The notes: generated by a model from the sequence alone, not told the origin. A stretch of DNA of 64,000 nucleotides from Bugula neritina (GCA_964035545.1 OZ037765.1:27168504-27232503); one strand, 5' to 3'. Positions 25,301 through 39,600 are shown, counted from the first letter of the stretch. Translations and numbers: made by a program.

Positions 25301-26826
25301 TTTCTATTGATCGGACCACGCTCATGTAGGGGAGATAATCCTATAAACAAGCAAATACTTACGTATAATGTGCGTATTTAAACATAATAATAATAATATT
25401 ATGTTTGAACTTGCAAAATAATTCAAGAAAAGCATAGAGTCATTATCGCTTGGTAGCTTCTTTATAAACAGCGCTTTATTTTGGATAAGTAACTGAAAAA
25501 ATACTTGAATCTGTTCATAAAGCAAACGCAAAAACACTTTTTTTAGAAAACAAGTAAATTTCTTACATTATGGCTGTCTCCAATCATTTTTTAGTTGTTA
25601 TTATAAGCAGTTGTACTCCCTTGTATAAAGTATAACCTATGCAAAAAATTTTTATAATTGATTAGTCAATAAGTTGATACTATATTTTGGCTTTTTTCTT
25701 TAGTATATGAACTATTCATTACATTTTACAGACACCTTTACTGCCTGCTGTATAGATGGGAATATGGTCTACTGCCTGTATAATATAATTGTGAATAAGT
25801 GAATATTTTAACAAATTTGCAATTTATGTTATGCTTGTGCATACACTTGTGTTATCAAAATAGTCCCAACACTTATTGGGAAATAATAATAATAAATAAC
25901 AATTATAAACTGTAGACATGTCACATGAACATACTATAAATAAAAGACTCATCACAACTAGCTGTGGCTTTATTACTGATATTAAGATAAAACAAAATCC
26001 GCTGTAATGACAACAAAATATTCATCTTGCACAACTTTGACACTTTCCTATTTGATTCATGCTTATCGGTTTAAAGTGTAAACTGCATGTGCTGATTTTG
26101 AAAACATTTATGAGTGTTAGGATGGAGAGCATTTTAAACTGCTAGAATTAGACATAATTTTTACGAACAGTATAGAAAATTTAGAAAAGCACATCACTTA
26201 TTGTCTTCTATCACATCATGCTTATTACTCTAAACTCTAGAGCATCGTTACATATACAACACAATAGTGTAGAGAGAAGCTGTTTTGTATGTTTTGCAAA
26301 TTGTATTGATTTAAATTGAAAAGGTTTTTAGAAGAGTTAATAGCCAACAATAAAAAAGTAAAGCAATGCTAGTTGTAAAATGAAAGCTGACCATTTACAA
26401 GATTCAAATATTTAGTACATAAAATAGTTCTAAATTTTTGTAAAATGTGAAAAATTGAATATGACACAGCAGTAAACGAAGTGAGTTTTTTCATGTAAAA
26501 GTAGATGTGCATGAGTTATTATTGAGTGCAAATTTGTTCAATTGAATGGCTCTGAAGTTAAAAATTATATCATAAAAAGATATAAAAACATAATAGTGAT
26601 AAATTATAATAAAAATAGACAACACACATATTTGGCAACTGTTCAGATACGAGTTTAATATAAAACAAAAACTCGATAAGGAGATTAAAAACATATCTTC
26701 AGAAAATTTAGTAAAACAGCAGTAATTAAACAACAGAATAACATATAATACAAGTTACTGCAGGAGTATTTATCAACTATTATGCTACAGATTGTTATTT
26801 TAGAGTACACGGAATACTATACTCTC
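25301..26826. other. Intergenic: CCDC40 promoter and LRP1 3' UTR
   Basis: Very AT-rich sequence between the CCDC40 start and the LRP1 stop, both on the minus strand. Several minus-strand AATAAA hexamers (plus-strand tttatt, for example near 25970) could end the LRP1 transcript. No exon or RNA gene is recognised; open frames at 25322-25537 and 26491-26733 are low-complexity and unsupported. Confidence 0.6.
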
Positions 26827-27618
26827 TCACAAATCCTCATCTCCTTGCTCATTGTCTATAAGCAGCACTCTCTCGTCAGGCTTTTTATTCTGCTTCCTCC
26901 CTGACCTTGAACTGAACAGAGGGTTGGCAAAGTTGGAAGTCTGCAAGACAAAAACACCATAAACCAGTGGAGAAAACAGAAATATTCAATCTTTCAGATT
27001 AATGCATATAGCGAAAGCTTAATTTGCTAAGATTGTTTGCCAGTGTTTGGCTAACAGATAATGAAACAAGTAAGAGTAATCTTAGGACTGCAATACTATA
27101 ATACAATATTATAATGTATATCATACTATAATACAACATTATAATGTATATAATACTATAATACAACATTACAATGTATATAATACTATAATACAATATT
27201 ATAATGTATGTAATACTACGATGCAATATTATAATATATATAATACTATAATAAAATATTATAATGTATATAATACTATAATACAACATTACAATGTATA
27301 TAATACTATAATACAATATTATAATGTATATAATACTATAATACAATATCATAATTTATATAATACTATAATACAATATTACAATGTATATAATACTATA
27401 ATACAATATTATGAAACATAATACTATAATACAATGCTATAATGCATATACAACACAAACAGTAATTCAAGACACTAACATTGGTAGCCGAATACACAGA
27501 ATAATCATCATCGTCCTCGTCCCCATCTTCATTAGTAGACTTCAGGTACATGGGGTTAGAGATCTCCATTGTACCATCTCGATCTTCTGATAGTCTCAAA
27601 TGCTCAAATAACATTCGC
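26827..27618 (-). other. LRP1: cytoplasmic tail (exons 27480-27618, 26827-26940)
   Basis: The proximal motif [10 protein letters not shown] (NPxY at 27546-27557) matches the first LRP1 NPxY. The second is NFANPLF (26914-26925), with Phe in place of Tyr. An acidic dileucine DERVLL (26860-26877) lies near the end, where LRP1 also has a dileucine. [13 protein letters not shown] stretch ends the penultimate exon. These motifs recruit clathrin adaptors and PTB-domain proteins. Confidence 0.92.
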
Positions 27619-30600
27619 CTTTAAAAACAACTTTAAAGTCAAGCTATACATAAACATGTCTTTGGACTATATTACAGGAGTTTTATTGTTTAGAGATACT
27701 GTATGGTGGTATCCAGATTGTACACTATCATACTATACTATACTATACTACACTACACTATACTACACTACACTATACTACACCACGCTATACTATGCTA
27801 CACCACGCTATACTATACTACACTACACTATACTATACTACACTATACTACACTATACTATACTACACTATACTATACTACACTATGCTACACTATACTG
27901 CACTACTCTATACTACACCACGCTATACTATACTACACTACACTATACTACACTATACTATGCTACACCACGCTATACTATACTACACTATACTATACTA
28001 CACTATGCTACACTATACTGCACTACTCTATACTACACCACACTATACTATACTACACTACACTATACTGCACTATACTATGTATAACTCCTAGCAATTC
28101 TATTTTCAGTACATGACTCACTTACCTTTTTTGACGTTTTTTATAAACCACTAGAATGATGACTACTACCAGCAGCACAAAGAGTATGGATACAGAGGCT
28201 ATAGCAGCAGTTATACCTGTAATACACACACACAATTGAGAGACAGCGCAACAATCATACATTTGAGTCAGCTAATAAACACATTTTCTTTTGTAAATAT
28301 TGTTTTGCTGAATCTCAAAAATCTTAACTACTACATATAACATCTCCCACCTTCCAAAGCAGTGCACTTATTAACATCACTGCTACATTTGACAATTTCA
28401 TAATATTGTTACAAGTAGACTTAACAAATATTAGTATTATAACTATGGTATAGTATAGCATAGTATAGTACAGTATTGCATAGTATTGTATAGTGTAGTA
28501 TAGTATAGCATAGTATAGTATAGTACAGTATTGTATAGTATAGTGTAGTATAGTATAGTATAGTACAGTATTGTATAGTATAGTGTAGTATAGTATAGTA
28601 TAGTACAGTATTGTATAGTATAGTGTAGTATAGCATAGTATAGTACAGTATTGTATAGTATATTGTAGTATAGTGTAGTGTAGTACAGTATTGTATAGTA
28701 TAGTATAGTATAGTATAGTATAGTGTAGTATAGTATAGTATAGTGTAGTGTAGTACAGTGTAGTATAGTGTAGTATAGTGTAGTACAGTGTAGTATAGTG
28801 TAGTATAGTATAGTATTGTATAGTATAGTATAGTGTAGTACAGTGTAGTATAGTATATTAGAGTGTAGTATGGTATAGTATAGTGTAGTATAGTATAGTA
28901 TAGTATTGTATAGTGTAGTGTAGTATAGTATGGTATAGTGTAGTGTAGTGTAGTATAGTATAGTATGGTGTAGTATAGTATAGTATAGTGTAGTATAGTA
29001 TAGTATGGTATAGTGTAGTATAGTATAGTACAGTGTAGTATGGTATAGTATAGTGTAGTATGGTATAGTATAGTGTAGTGTAGTGTAGTGTAGTATAGTA
29101 TAGCATAGTACAGTATAAGTTTTTCAACTCAAATGCTAACAAGCAACAAACAACTTATAAAACCCCTACCAGCAGTAAAATTGGTGTGCTGGGGTGAAAT
29201 GCTGGAAGCTTCTGGCTCATCCTCACGTATCTTAGTCTCACAAGTTTCTCCAGTCCAGCCGTAGTAGCAGCTGAAAAATCAGAATGACAAACCAATCAAA
29301 TTTAAGTCAATATTAATCTAAGAGATTATTGTTATGGCAGAGGTGCATTAGCAAGGCTGAGGCACAAATCTAGATATGTTGTGCAAAGCTATGGACTTTT
29401 AAAACTAGAAATCATGTTTAGCCTGGAAAATATCGAAATAATAAATACTTGAACGATAATAATTAAGGCATTAAAATTTTTTTTTCCTCACAGCAATTCT
29501 AGATGGCTAATTTAAATAACTTGACCAGTTAAAACCTCCAAGATAATTTGTACTTTTCCTTGCGGACATTGAGCTTTGTTAACCTCAAAGACAACTAAAT
29601 GCAGAATAGAATCACACAATAGCAAGAAATACAGACAAACCACAAATAAAACAAACCTGAGCTCACTTTTTGAACAGTAGCACTACTATTTTTATTGATT
29701 TTATGATTTGAATATGAATTCAACATTACTATCATGAACGATGTATCTCCGTGATCTGTTAGTACGAAATGATAAGATGATGGTGAATGTGGTGTAAGTA
29801 TTCTCAATAGTGACTCACTAGCACTCGCAGCATGTGCTGCATGTAGCATTGGCAGAGGCGAGACACCCGACGCAGATTCCGTGGTCATGACAGTGAGAAT
29901 CACAGAGCGAGTTGAACTCGCACTGAGCTCCTCGCAAACCCTCTGGACAAGTGCATTCTGGGAAGATGCTACTAGCCGACTTTTGACAAGTCTTCCCGTA
30001 TAAGCAGGGCTGCTCCTTGCACCCCTCGTCACAAAATGCACCAGTAAAGTCCTTGTTGCAGAGACAGGAGGCGGGCTCACCGTTATCTAAAATAGTGATC
30101 AGCTAGGCTGAAGTCTCCACTAGACCAGTATCTGTGAACTAGACTCACTAGAATGAACTACATTGACATATTCATAAGTAGCTCAGTAGCTTTGTGCAAT
30201 AAGTAAAAAGAATAGCAAAATTAGTGATTTAAGAACTGTCATTCTGATCAACCCTGAGAAACTCCTATTGAGAAACGTATTTGTGAGTTTACAGCCGTTT
30301 GCTGCAGATTAGATCTTTGTCTTATTTATAAATAGCAGGAAATACTTGTTTTTCAATGGCATGTTTGACTAGGTTGAATATTAACTAAAACCAACAGTCA
30401 TAAAACTGAATAGTAAGAGAAAAGACACGACACAATAGACTGACCATGCTCAATGCAAGTACCACCATTGTGGCAGTAACCGGTCACACACTTCATTCTT
30501 ATCTGGCAATGTTTTCCTGTAAAGTATTTCGAGCAGGCACACGTCGGCTCTTTCCGCCCGCCACTAGTTTCCTTGAGAAAGCAGGTTCCTGTAATGCACG

Positions 30601-33600
30601 TGGATATTGAATTAATTTATGTTCACATTAAACTGGACCAAAAACTCTGTCAACAAATGAATAGATTATAGGATTCATCTTTACATGAGCAAATGAGTAT
30701 TATATGAAATTTCCATTGACATTGGCTCTTTTGAAATCTACAATATTTTCCAAAATTTTTAGGCAGAAGAAATAAAAACAACTACTACTGCCAAGATATA
30801 AAATCTTATCACCTCCATTACTGCAATAGCCGTAACAGACACTGTTGTGACATTGCGTGATGTGCTCAAACTGAAGACTGTTGCAGGTACACGAAGGTTC
30901 TCCACTCGAGTAAGAACATTTGCCCTGACTGTGGCATGTGTACAGATGGTGATCTTCAGGTAAACAGTTTTCACAATCAAAACCTACAACAAAAATCCGC
31001 CATAACTCAACATGAAACACACCTGAGTAAGATGGGCTGTCAGCTAAGTAATTTGGTCTACAAGGCTTTTCATGTTAGAGCAGCTGTACAAATTTACAGG
31101 CGCTACTCTTAAAGTAACTCCAAGGCTTACGCCTGATAGCGAAACTCATAAGCCAAGGAGGAATAAAGTGGCAGCACTCTCTACCTGCATAGCCCTTGGC
31201 GCATTGACAGTCGTATAACTGGGTGGCGGGGTCGGATGTACAGGAGACCGCCCTTTCACCAACACAACCCCTCTCTTTACACAGATCTGTCATTCTAGTC
31301 TGACACCTATCTCCTGTGTACATCATTGGACACCTGAAACCAAAGGACACATCAACATTCGTTCATATTATTACCATTCCATCATTGTTATTTATCAACA
31401 ATTGAGTACAAAATGTATTTATATATATTGTCACTCAAAACTACTATATTAAACAGTAATAAATACTCACACGCAGTAACTCAGGCCTCCATTATCTAAA
31501 TGACATGTACCATTATTCAGACACAAGTCAGTGGAACATGTGTGCTGATTACACCTCTCCCCTGCATATCCCGGGAAACACCTTCAACACATGACACAAT
31601 GTACATTACTGGGTAAAAATTGTGACTCAAACAACTTTCATAACCAAACTCTGCACCATTTCGATAATCTGTAATGTTGGTTAAAAATTTTCACAAGAAA
31701 AATAAAACGCTTTTAATGAAATTATTTACAATAAAATCTCTTGTCTGACATTTGAACCAAGTTTAAAGTTCAAGTAATGTAATTCAAAATCAATTTAAAT
31801 TTTAAATTGAAATGAGTAATTTTGTCCAATTTTGTATGCTTACAATAAATCAACCACTAAGTTACGACAAAAAAAAGAATAATCGCACAGGATTGGTCAA
31901 CCAGACTGAACAGTCTCCACTCATTACCTGAAGTTTTGTATTACAGATGTGACAGGACTAAGTCTAACGAGCCAACTCACAGTCTAATAGTTACTCTACC
32001 AGCCATTAGAACCATTAATACAATACTACACTAAGGAAATATCTTTAATATTAAATACAGTCTGACTTACTTGCAGAAAGGAGCTCCATCAAACACTTCA
32101 CACTCTGCCTTCTGACCACAGTAGTCTTTACACAGGTGCTGTTCACAGAGCACACCTCCATACCCTTTGGGGCATCTGCAGGAGAATGGAGTTGGTAAGA
32201 CAGAAGCAACAGCAAAACTGCTAGTAAAGTACCATCAGTTGGTTATAAAAACAAAAAAAAAAGATTTTCCGGAAGAAAATTTCTGGTATCACTTCTGGGC
32301 TTTGGTACACTCACATGCATTTGATTAGCTGGTGAGGCTGGTTGGAGCATATCCCGGTGTTGAGACAAGGACAGTACTGGCAGTGTGTGGTGTTGATCTT
32401 CATGTAGTCGTCGGCACACAAGCAACTGCACCGGTAGTGGCCTTCATGAAAATTTTCAGTAATTATGGAATTTGGTCCACAATCACAGTCCCATTCTATA
32501 AGAATAAATGTAATAAAAATGTTTACTAAAAGAATTTTATAACTTTTTAAAACAACACTTAAAGGGGTCAATAAAATCAATTTCTAGATATGCATAACTA
32601 GTATTTTGGCAACAATTGTCACCATCTTTAAAGTTTGACATTGTAAAATACTTTCGGTAAAACATGTTATTAGTAAACAGATCAACAGTTTCAAAAACTA
32701 AAGCAAAAAAAACAAATAATTCACATTATATGACATTATATAAACATCTAAACAGACGCGAAGACATGCATATTTGAAGATTGCTAAGAAAGTGTTGCCT
32801 ATGATGACTACAAAAAACAGGTACACTCACGCCTAGCAGGCTGGTAGAGTTTGACAGGGTGTACTATTATGATATCTCCAACATGCATAGCCGTGCTGTT
32901 AACTACAGTAGAGATGTTTGTTTGATGAGTAGAGTTCTCAACTCCCACGAATTTGTCTAAAGTAATCACACTTTTTCTATCCAGTGACGTCACAATCAGC
33001 TCTCGGCCAAATACATCTATCATATTCGGCTGCATCCCTGCAACAATCCAGGTGTAACTTGTAACTTGCAAAAACCATGGAAAATATATTCATACAATTG
33101 TAGCATATTGCTTTTTGTTGGCTGGATTTGATGCACTACCACTAGATGAATGCTTTTACTGACAATCCTGAGGAATTGGACACAGCGAGAACTTCATGTT
33201 TCAATTCATGACAGAAAAAGTAACAGCATAACAGGAGTAAATTAGTAAATGCATGTATAAGACATGGTATCATATTTAAAAATATTGTTTTCAACTATGT
33301 ATACGCCATCTTGATGAAAATTATCAAATTTACTTAGAAAAGCCGATTTATGTATAAGTATAAATAACTATACTTACTAGACTAACTATTTAACAAATAT
33401 GAGTTGAATTACAGAACATTGAGAGCACTAGCTACCTGAAGTAAACCTGTAAATGGTTCTGCGTTCAGTGCCAGTTACAGTCATAGTGGATATAGTTCTG
33501 TGTTTGCCGTCTGTCCAGTACAGTCTCCCGTTACTAACATCACACACTATGCCTCCAGGCCATTCCAACTCATCTGCCAACATCTCTGGGTTGCTGCCGT

Positions 33601-36600
33601 CTAAGTCAGCTGACCAAATTCTTGGTTTCACACAGCAGTCGGTCCAGAAGATGCGATTACTAAAACACAGAGTAAGTTTAATATAGAGTTACACTATGTA
33701 TGTAGTCGGCATATACACAAACATAGTATATTTCTGAATAGCTATTTTTTATCAAAAATATTTTCTGTAAACTTGAAACAAACAGGTTAGATACAACTTA
33801 GCAAAGCTCAACTCTAATATATATCCTAGTGCATCTACATACTTTCTTATGCAAGAAACACCTGAAGAATGTTCATTTCTAACAGATTAGTTGGAAATGT
33901 CTTTATTTGAAAAACTTCATACATGCAACTAAGAATCAGAAATATTTTTCAACATAATGAGACACAAGGCTGGGAATTTTAACCTGCAACTACATTGAAT
34001 AATAGGAAAACTTTATAAAACTTGTGTGGGTATTCATAATTTGCCAAAGTAATTTTTTTTGAAAAAGCTTTCTGTAACACTTGAATATCAACTTTTTTAT
34101 ATAACTGCTCAAAGAGTTTTATCGTTCTATATGGTGATTTCTTTAAAATCAGACAACTCCTAATAATTATTGAAAAAACGAATACTGTGAACATTGCCTG
34201 CACTGGAAGAACTTACACAATGGTTGGGTCAATAGTGATGTGTTGAGGGTTGATGTGTTTATCAGATATGGCGGCCATCATACTCATCTCCGTAACAATA
34301 GTAGACTCTAGTTTCCCGGCCACGTGCATTAGACTGATGGTTGCGTGTTCACTGTCCACCCAGTACAGGTTACCATGCACCCAGTCATATGCTATTGACT
34401 TTGTGTTCGTCAGATTAGATTTCTGAAATACACATTGCAGAATGTAGACGTAGAAGTGATAATTATATTAAAATACTAAAATCAAACTAAAAATAGAATT
34501 AACATATGCCAAAAGATATGTTACAGTGGATGAGAGATTTGACAGAAATTACTCACTATTACTTCTGCCACGGATCTAGTCTGGGACTTGATGGCCGTAG
34601 ACTGCTGAGGTATGCTGTTTGGAGACGATCTCTTCTTTCTGTAGTTGGTGCGAAGGGAAGTGATGTCAGTTTTGAGGATGACGTTAGAGTGATAGCTGAG
34701 CATGTAGGCGGTCCATTGCTCGCCGGTCATGTCAGCTGTGACTGAGTCTATGCGAGATGACGGCTCAACAACACTAATAAAAGAGGGACGATCATCTAAA
34801 CTGGCACTAGATGTCTTGTAGAGATCAAATGACCTCAGAGCATGCCCGTCAGCTATGAGTAGATACGGAGCTTCCTCTACAAACAGAGCATGACTAAATG
34901 AGCAAAAAGTAATGGGTAAAAACATTCTAACATAATACGATAATTTAGCATTATAACTTATATATAAGATATAATATAGCGTTGTATAATTAGAACTATT
35001 TGATAAAAACATTCTAACATATAATAATATTTAGCATTATCATTTATATACAATATATACTATGTCATTATATAATCATAATCTAATACGCACCTTCTGA
35101 GTCCAGCACACAATCATGCTTGGGTCCAGGTCTATTGTCTTTTAAAAGAGAGAATCCCTTTTGACACGAGCACTTGTAACTACCAGCAGTGTTTTGGCAG
35201 ATCTGTGAGCATTTCCCATAGTCCATACACTCGTTTCTATCTGCTCGATATCATACCAGATAAGTGACAACATAGCATATGAATAGATAGACACCACACT
35301 CTACAACATTGAGTACCCCACACGCTTTGTTGAAATGATTTATACACTTCAATTTCAAACAAAACTCATACGGTACCTTGACAAACTCGGCAGTGGTCTA
35401 AAGCATTTGTTATGTCAATCTCATACCCCTTCTCACACGTAATCTTCACCAAAGACTTCTTTACATCCTCACATTTGAATGCCGTTACGCAAAGCTTTTT
35501 AAAGCTTTTCGCAGTATGATATGTTCGTATAAAAAATAGATTAGCGTGAACATTGGTGCAGCCTCCTACAGCTCGACCTAAATATCAGTGAACAAATTTA
35601 GTAGTCAGAAACAAGAAGATAAACTTTACTGAAAAATAGATCAGGTAGAATCTGTGTCACCTAAACCCCGTAGAAAATATGAAAGGTGACATCACAACCA
35701 GCTTCTCTATCTTTGAAATAAACTGTAACATCATTTTATATCATTAGTAAAAATTGCTCACAAAACTAATCAGGTGCATCAATATATAGAAAATCAAATG
35801 TTGAAAAAACGCTATCTTAGATAAGTTCCTATAATGTATGTATGTATGTATGCAATTTCAATTTTTTGCACATAAATAGGCATTTAATATATTTTACAGT
35901 TTACTTCTAATATAAAGATTTTATTTAGAAATAGAGACCATTTAAAGTGAATATTTTACACTATTAAACTATAATCGTACTGTAAACTAAATTCAGTCAC
36001 CATATGTAGCATGATGAGTAGACAAAGTGAACCCCATATAACTAGTAACCAGTGTTTCCTGTATAAGGTTATACACTGTGCATGCAACTTAGTAAAAACC
36101 TACTGCTTACAAGTCATGTGATATGCTGCATACGGTTGACAATATACAAAAACTTACGGCATACGAAATCAGCATTATGTTCATCGTTAGAGGAAGCCAT
36201 AGCACACTCCTCCACGGTAGAGCACTCTCTAGACCCTCTCTCTCCCAGGCAATCAACCTCTCCATCGCAAACTTTGCTCTCGTCAATACATTGCCCTGCA
36301 GGACAGGAAGTTGGGAGTTAATAACATAGCGGCTGTAGTAGCAGCTGGCGGTACACAGCATCAGCTCAGGTATGCAACAAGAGATAACATTTTCTGACTA
36401 AGAAAACTTTAGGAATATTCAACATGGGAGACACCACACTCTGCAAGGACACTCATCTATTGGGATTAAAAGATGAGGCTAAGTGCACATGTGTCTCACA
36501 ATAAAACTCTTGAGTAATGGCTCAGTGACAAGATATAGCCTGTAGGCTTGGCTGAGTCAATGCATACAACACATCAGCACAAGGCATACTTTGTGACTAA

Positions 36601-39600
36601 AAATATATTCTTTGCAAGCTGCCTAGCAGACAGTAAACTTGATTGGTTTTGTTTTGAAAACCATTTCAATTTCTGCGTATTAAAACGGCTGGGGCTAGTG
36701 AAAAAGAGGAGGGGAGGCCTGTAGAGAAGAGTTGAGGAGAGAGAGGAATGGCAAAATACAAAACAGACTATTTAAGATTGAATAGCAACTTGAAGATGTG
36801 AAAAGATGCATGCAATTACATTTTATTACAGAGCTACTGTTGCAGGTCTGCTATACCCCACTGAATACTCAGTTGATGATTAGTTTGAATATCCACAGAC
36901 AGTGGAGTTACAAGAAAAGGTGAGAAATATAACTTCTGACTTTGACCAGTAATATTTGAGGCAGTCTGTTACCTCATAAGCTGTTTCCAGCAACCTGCAG
37001 TAACTCCGCGAAATAGGAAAAGAAGGAATCGAACACATGAAAAGTTAGAGAAAGTTGAAATCTTGAGAAGAGTAAAAGCTTTCACTACCCACCAGTAAGA
37101 CAGGTGAATGAAAAGGCAGCAAGACAAAGAATATAGTCATACCAGTATTAGGGCAGGTGAACATGCCAGCCCCACATCCGCTTTCACAGTTGAAGGAGTT
37201 CTCATCAGAGTTGTCCCCACAATCATCATGTCCATCGCAGAGTAAGGTCTTTGGTATGCAAATATTGTTACCACAACGGAATCTGCCAGGCAAACATGGC
37301 GATATATCTACAAGAAGGCAACGAGTTTGACATAACTATACATCAGCTGACAATAAACAAGCTACTGCTAGAAAATGTGGGCCATTTAAAAGTAAATAAA
37401 ATCTTAACCTCCAGCTGAGTCATTACTATGCATCAACTATTTATATGAGAGTGACTGAGCATTATTTAATGCAGTATATATGAAAGACAACTCACCGCAG
37501 AAAGCATTGACTTCGTCGGAGTTGTCCACACAATCATTCTGACCATCACATTTGAATGTCTCAGGAATACACAAGTTGTTCTGACACTTGAATTCGCCCT
37601 GCGCACAAGCTCGAGCTAACAAAATAAAACAGCCCAAGTGACTAGAAACAATTCAAATGAATTATCTACGATATGCTTTTAAAATACATGTTTGAGTAAA
37701 ATAATTATTTGAGTCGAGTGTTCATTATTAAGAAAATGAAGATGCATCTTTGCCTTTGAAATTCCTCAGGGGACCACTGTAAAACTTTAAAACTAAAAAA
37801 ACTCAAACAAGCAAACAACCACAGATAGTGCCTTCTGAATGGATATAGAGAGGCAGATGTGAAACAACATCTGTATTACTAGCACTGAGTGCATAGTTTG
37901 AAGACACTGGCACAGGCAATGTATTTAACAATAAAAAAAAACATTTATTAGAAGCATTAGGGATTTAAAATATGTCTTACTTCAACAACAATTTTAAACA
38001 TTAGACTATAATAATTTATAGAACACACATGTGAGATAACTGTTATACTTAGAAGACACATGAGTGCAACATACCTGCACAGTCTGTTTCATCGCTATGA
38101 TCTAAACAATCAACAGTTCTATCACACTGCCATGTGGAAGGAATACATCTCCCAGTTGAGATACATCTGAATTCATCTTCCTTGCATGCAGTTGCATCTG
38201 TAAGTGAATAAAACAAACTCATATATAATATGTATATTACATGCATTATACAACCATATTAAAACTCTATTATGAATAATAGTAAAAAGGAAAATGCAAG
38301 ATGGCATCAGAGAAAAAAGAACATTCATTAATTTATAAAATTAAAAAACGTCACAAAAATTGCTATAACACAATTTACAGTAGATCTTATTTCAAAGAAC
38401 AATATTTCTTTCAAAGTATTGCAAAGCCAATAAAATAAGCTATACTGCTAGAATCTTAAGCTCAAGGGAGAAAGAAGCCTCTACCTTTGCAGTTGAATTC
38501 ATCACTACCATCAGAGCAATCAGCAAAGCCGTCACATTTTTGTGAGGAGTGAATACACTTCAACCCATTGGCACATTTCACTTCACTGGCTGAACACTCT
38601 CTGGGCTCTGTAATACAAGTGCTCAACATGACAGCTGTTGCCTGTCAAACTACTACAGCTGTGTATAAATATAGTTGGCTGTTTAATACTTGGTTAGTAC
38701 TAGAAAGTACACTAAAAGTAACAGGCACTGTACTTTATAAACACCATCAGTTATAACAGAAGCCATTTTCATATTTAAAAAAAAACTAATTATCTTGAAA
38801 ATACGCATTTTTAAAACATAGTAAATAACTAGTCATATGAAAGATTAACTCAGGAATCTAAGCATACAGTTATAAATCTACAGCCTAAGCATGCAGAATT
38901 TTGCTCAACTTTTGGAGATACTTTCGAAAGGAGTGTTTACATGTTTAGTGATAACAGTAATTGTATTAAAATATAGCAGACGTGTGGGTAAATTGGTGAG
39001 GAAAAGAGAAAAATTCCATAAAAAATGCATTAAAGGATATAATTGTCCCGTTACATGATATTCTCATTGAAAAATTAAATTAGATAATGCAGTCACGGTG
39101 ACAAAGCACGGGTCAAGATGAACGCCAGACAGCATCATATTCTCACCACAACCAATCTCATCTGAGCCATCAATACAATCATTCTCATAGTCACATCTCC
39201 ATCGCTGTGGAATACATTTCTTGTCATTACACTGGAAGTAGCTAGGTAGGCAAGACACTTGGTCTACAAATACATCCAAATATCTGTTATAGCATGCCTG
39301 TATCTAGCATACATGCAGAGTGAAATACATGATTAACACCTTTCTATACAAAGTATATATACATCTTAGAAGAGTATAGATATATTGTATATACACATTC
39401 TACAATATCTATGCTGTTGTGTAGCAGTAGAAATGTCTCACCACATAATTCTGGAGTTTCATCTTGACCTTGCTTACAATCATCATCACCATCACAGAGC
39501 CAAGAAGTGGGTATGCATTGGTTGGTCTGATTACACGACACATACCCTACAGAGAAAACCGACATAACCAACACACCCTCATACATACATCCATGCTGCC

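Noticed and set aside
27569-28116. Long Tyr/Thr/Leu-rich open frames (up to 172 aa) on the plus strand
   Set aside because: They are the translation of a 5-bp repeat: without a T-A-A/T-A-G/T-G-A unit, every frame stays open. No gene structure supports them.
28421-29142. Similar open frames on the minus strand
   Set aside because: Same cause, from the inverted pentanucleotide array; they lie inside an LRP1 intron.
35377-35579. Single uninterrupted EGF exon
   Set aside because: Read through, the frame that matches both neighbouring phases contains a TAA; only an extra small intron or a 2-nt change makes it coding.
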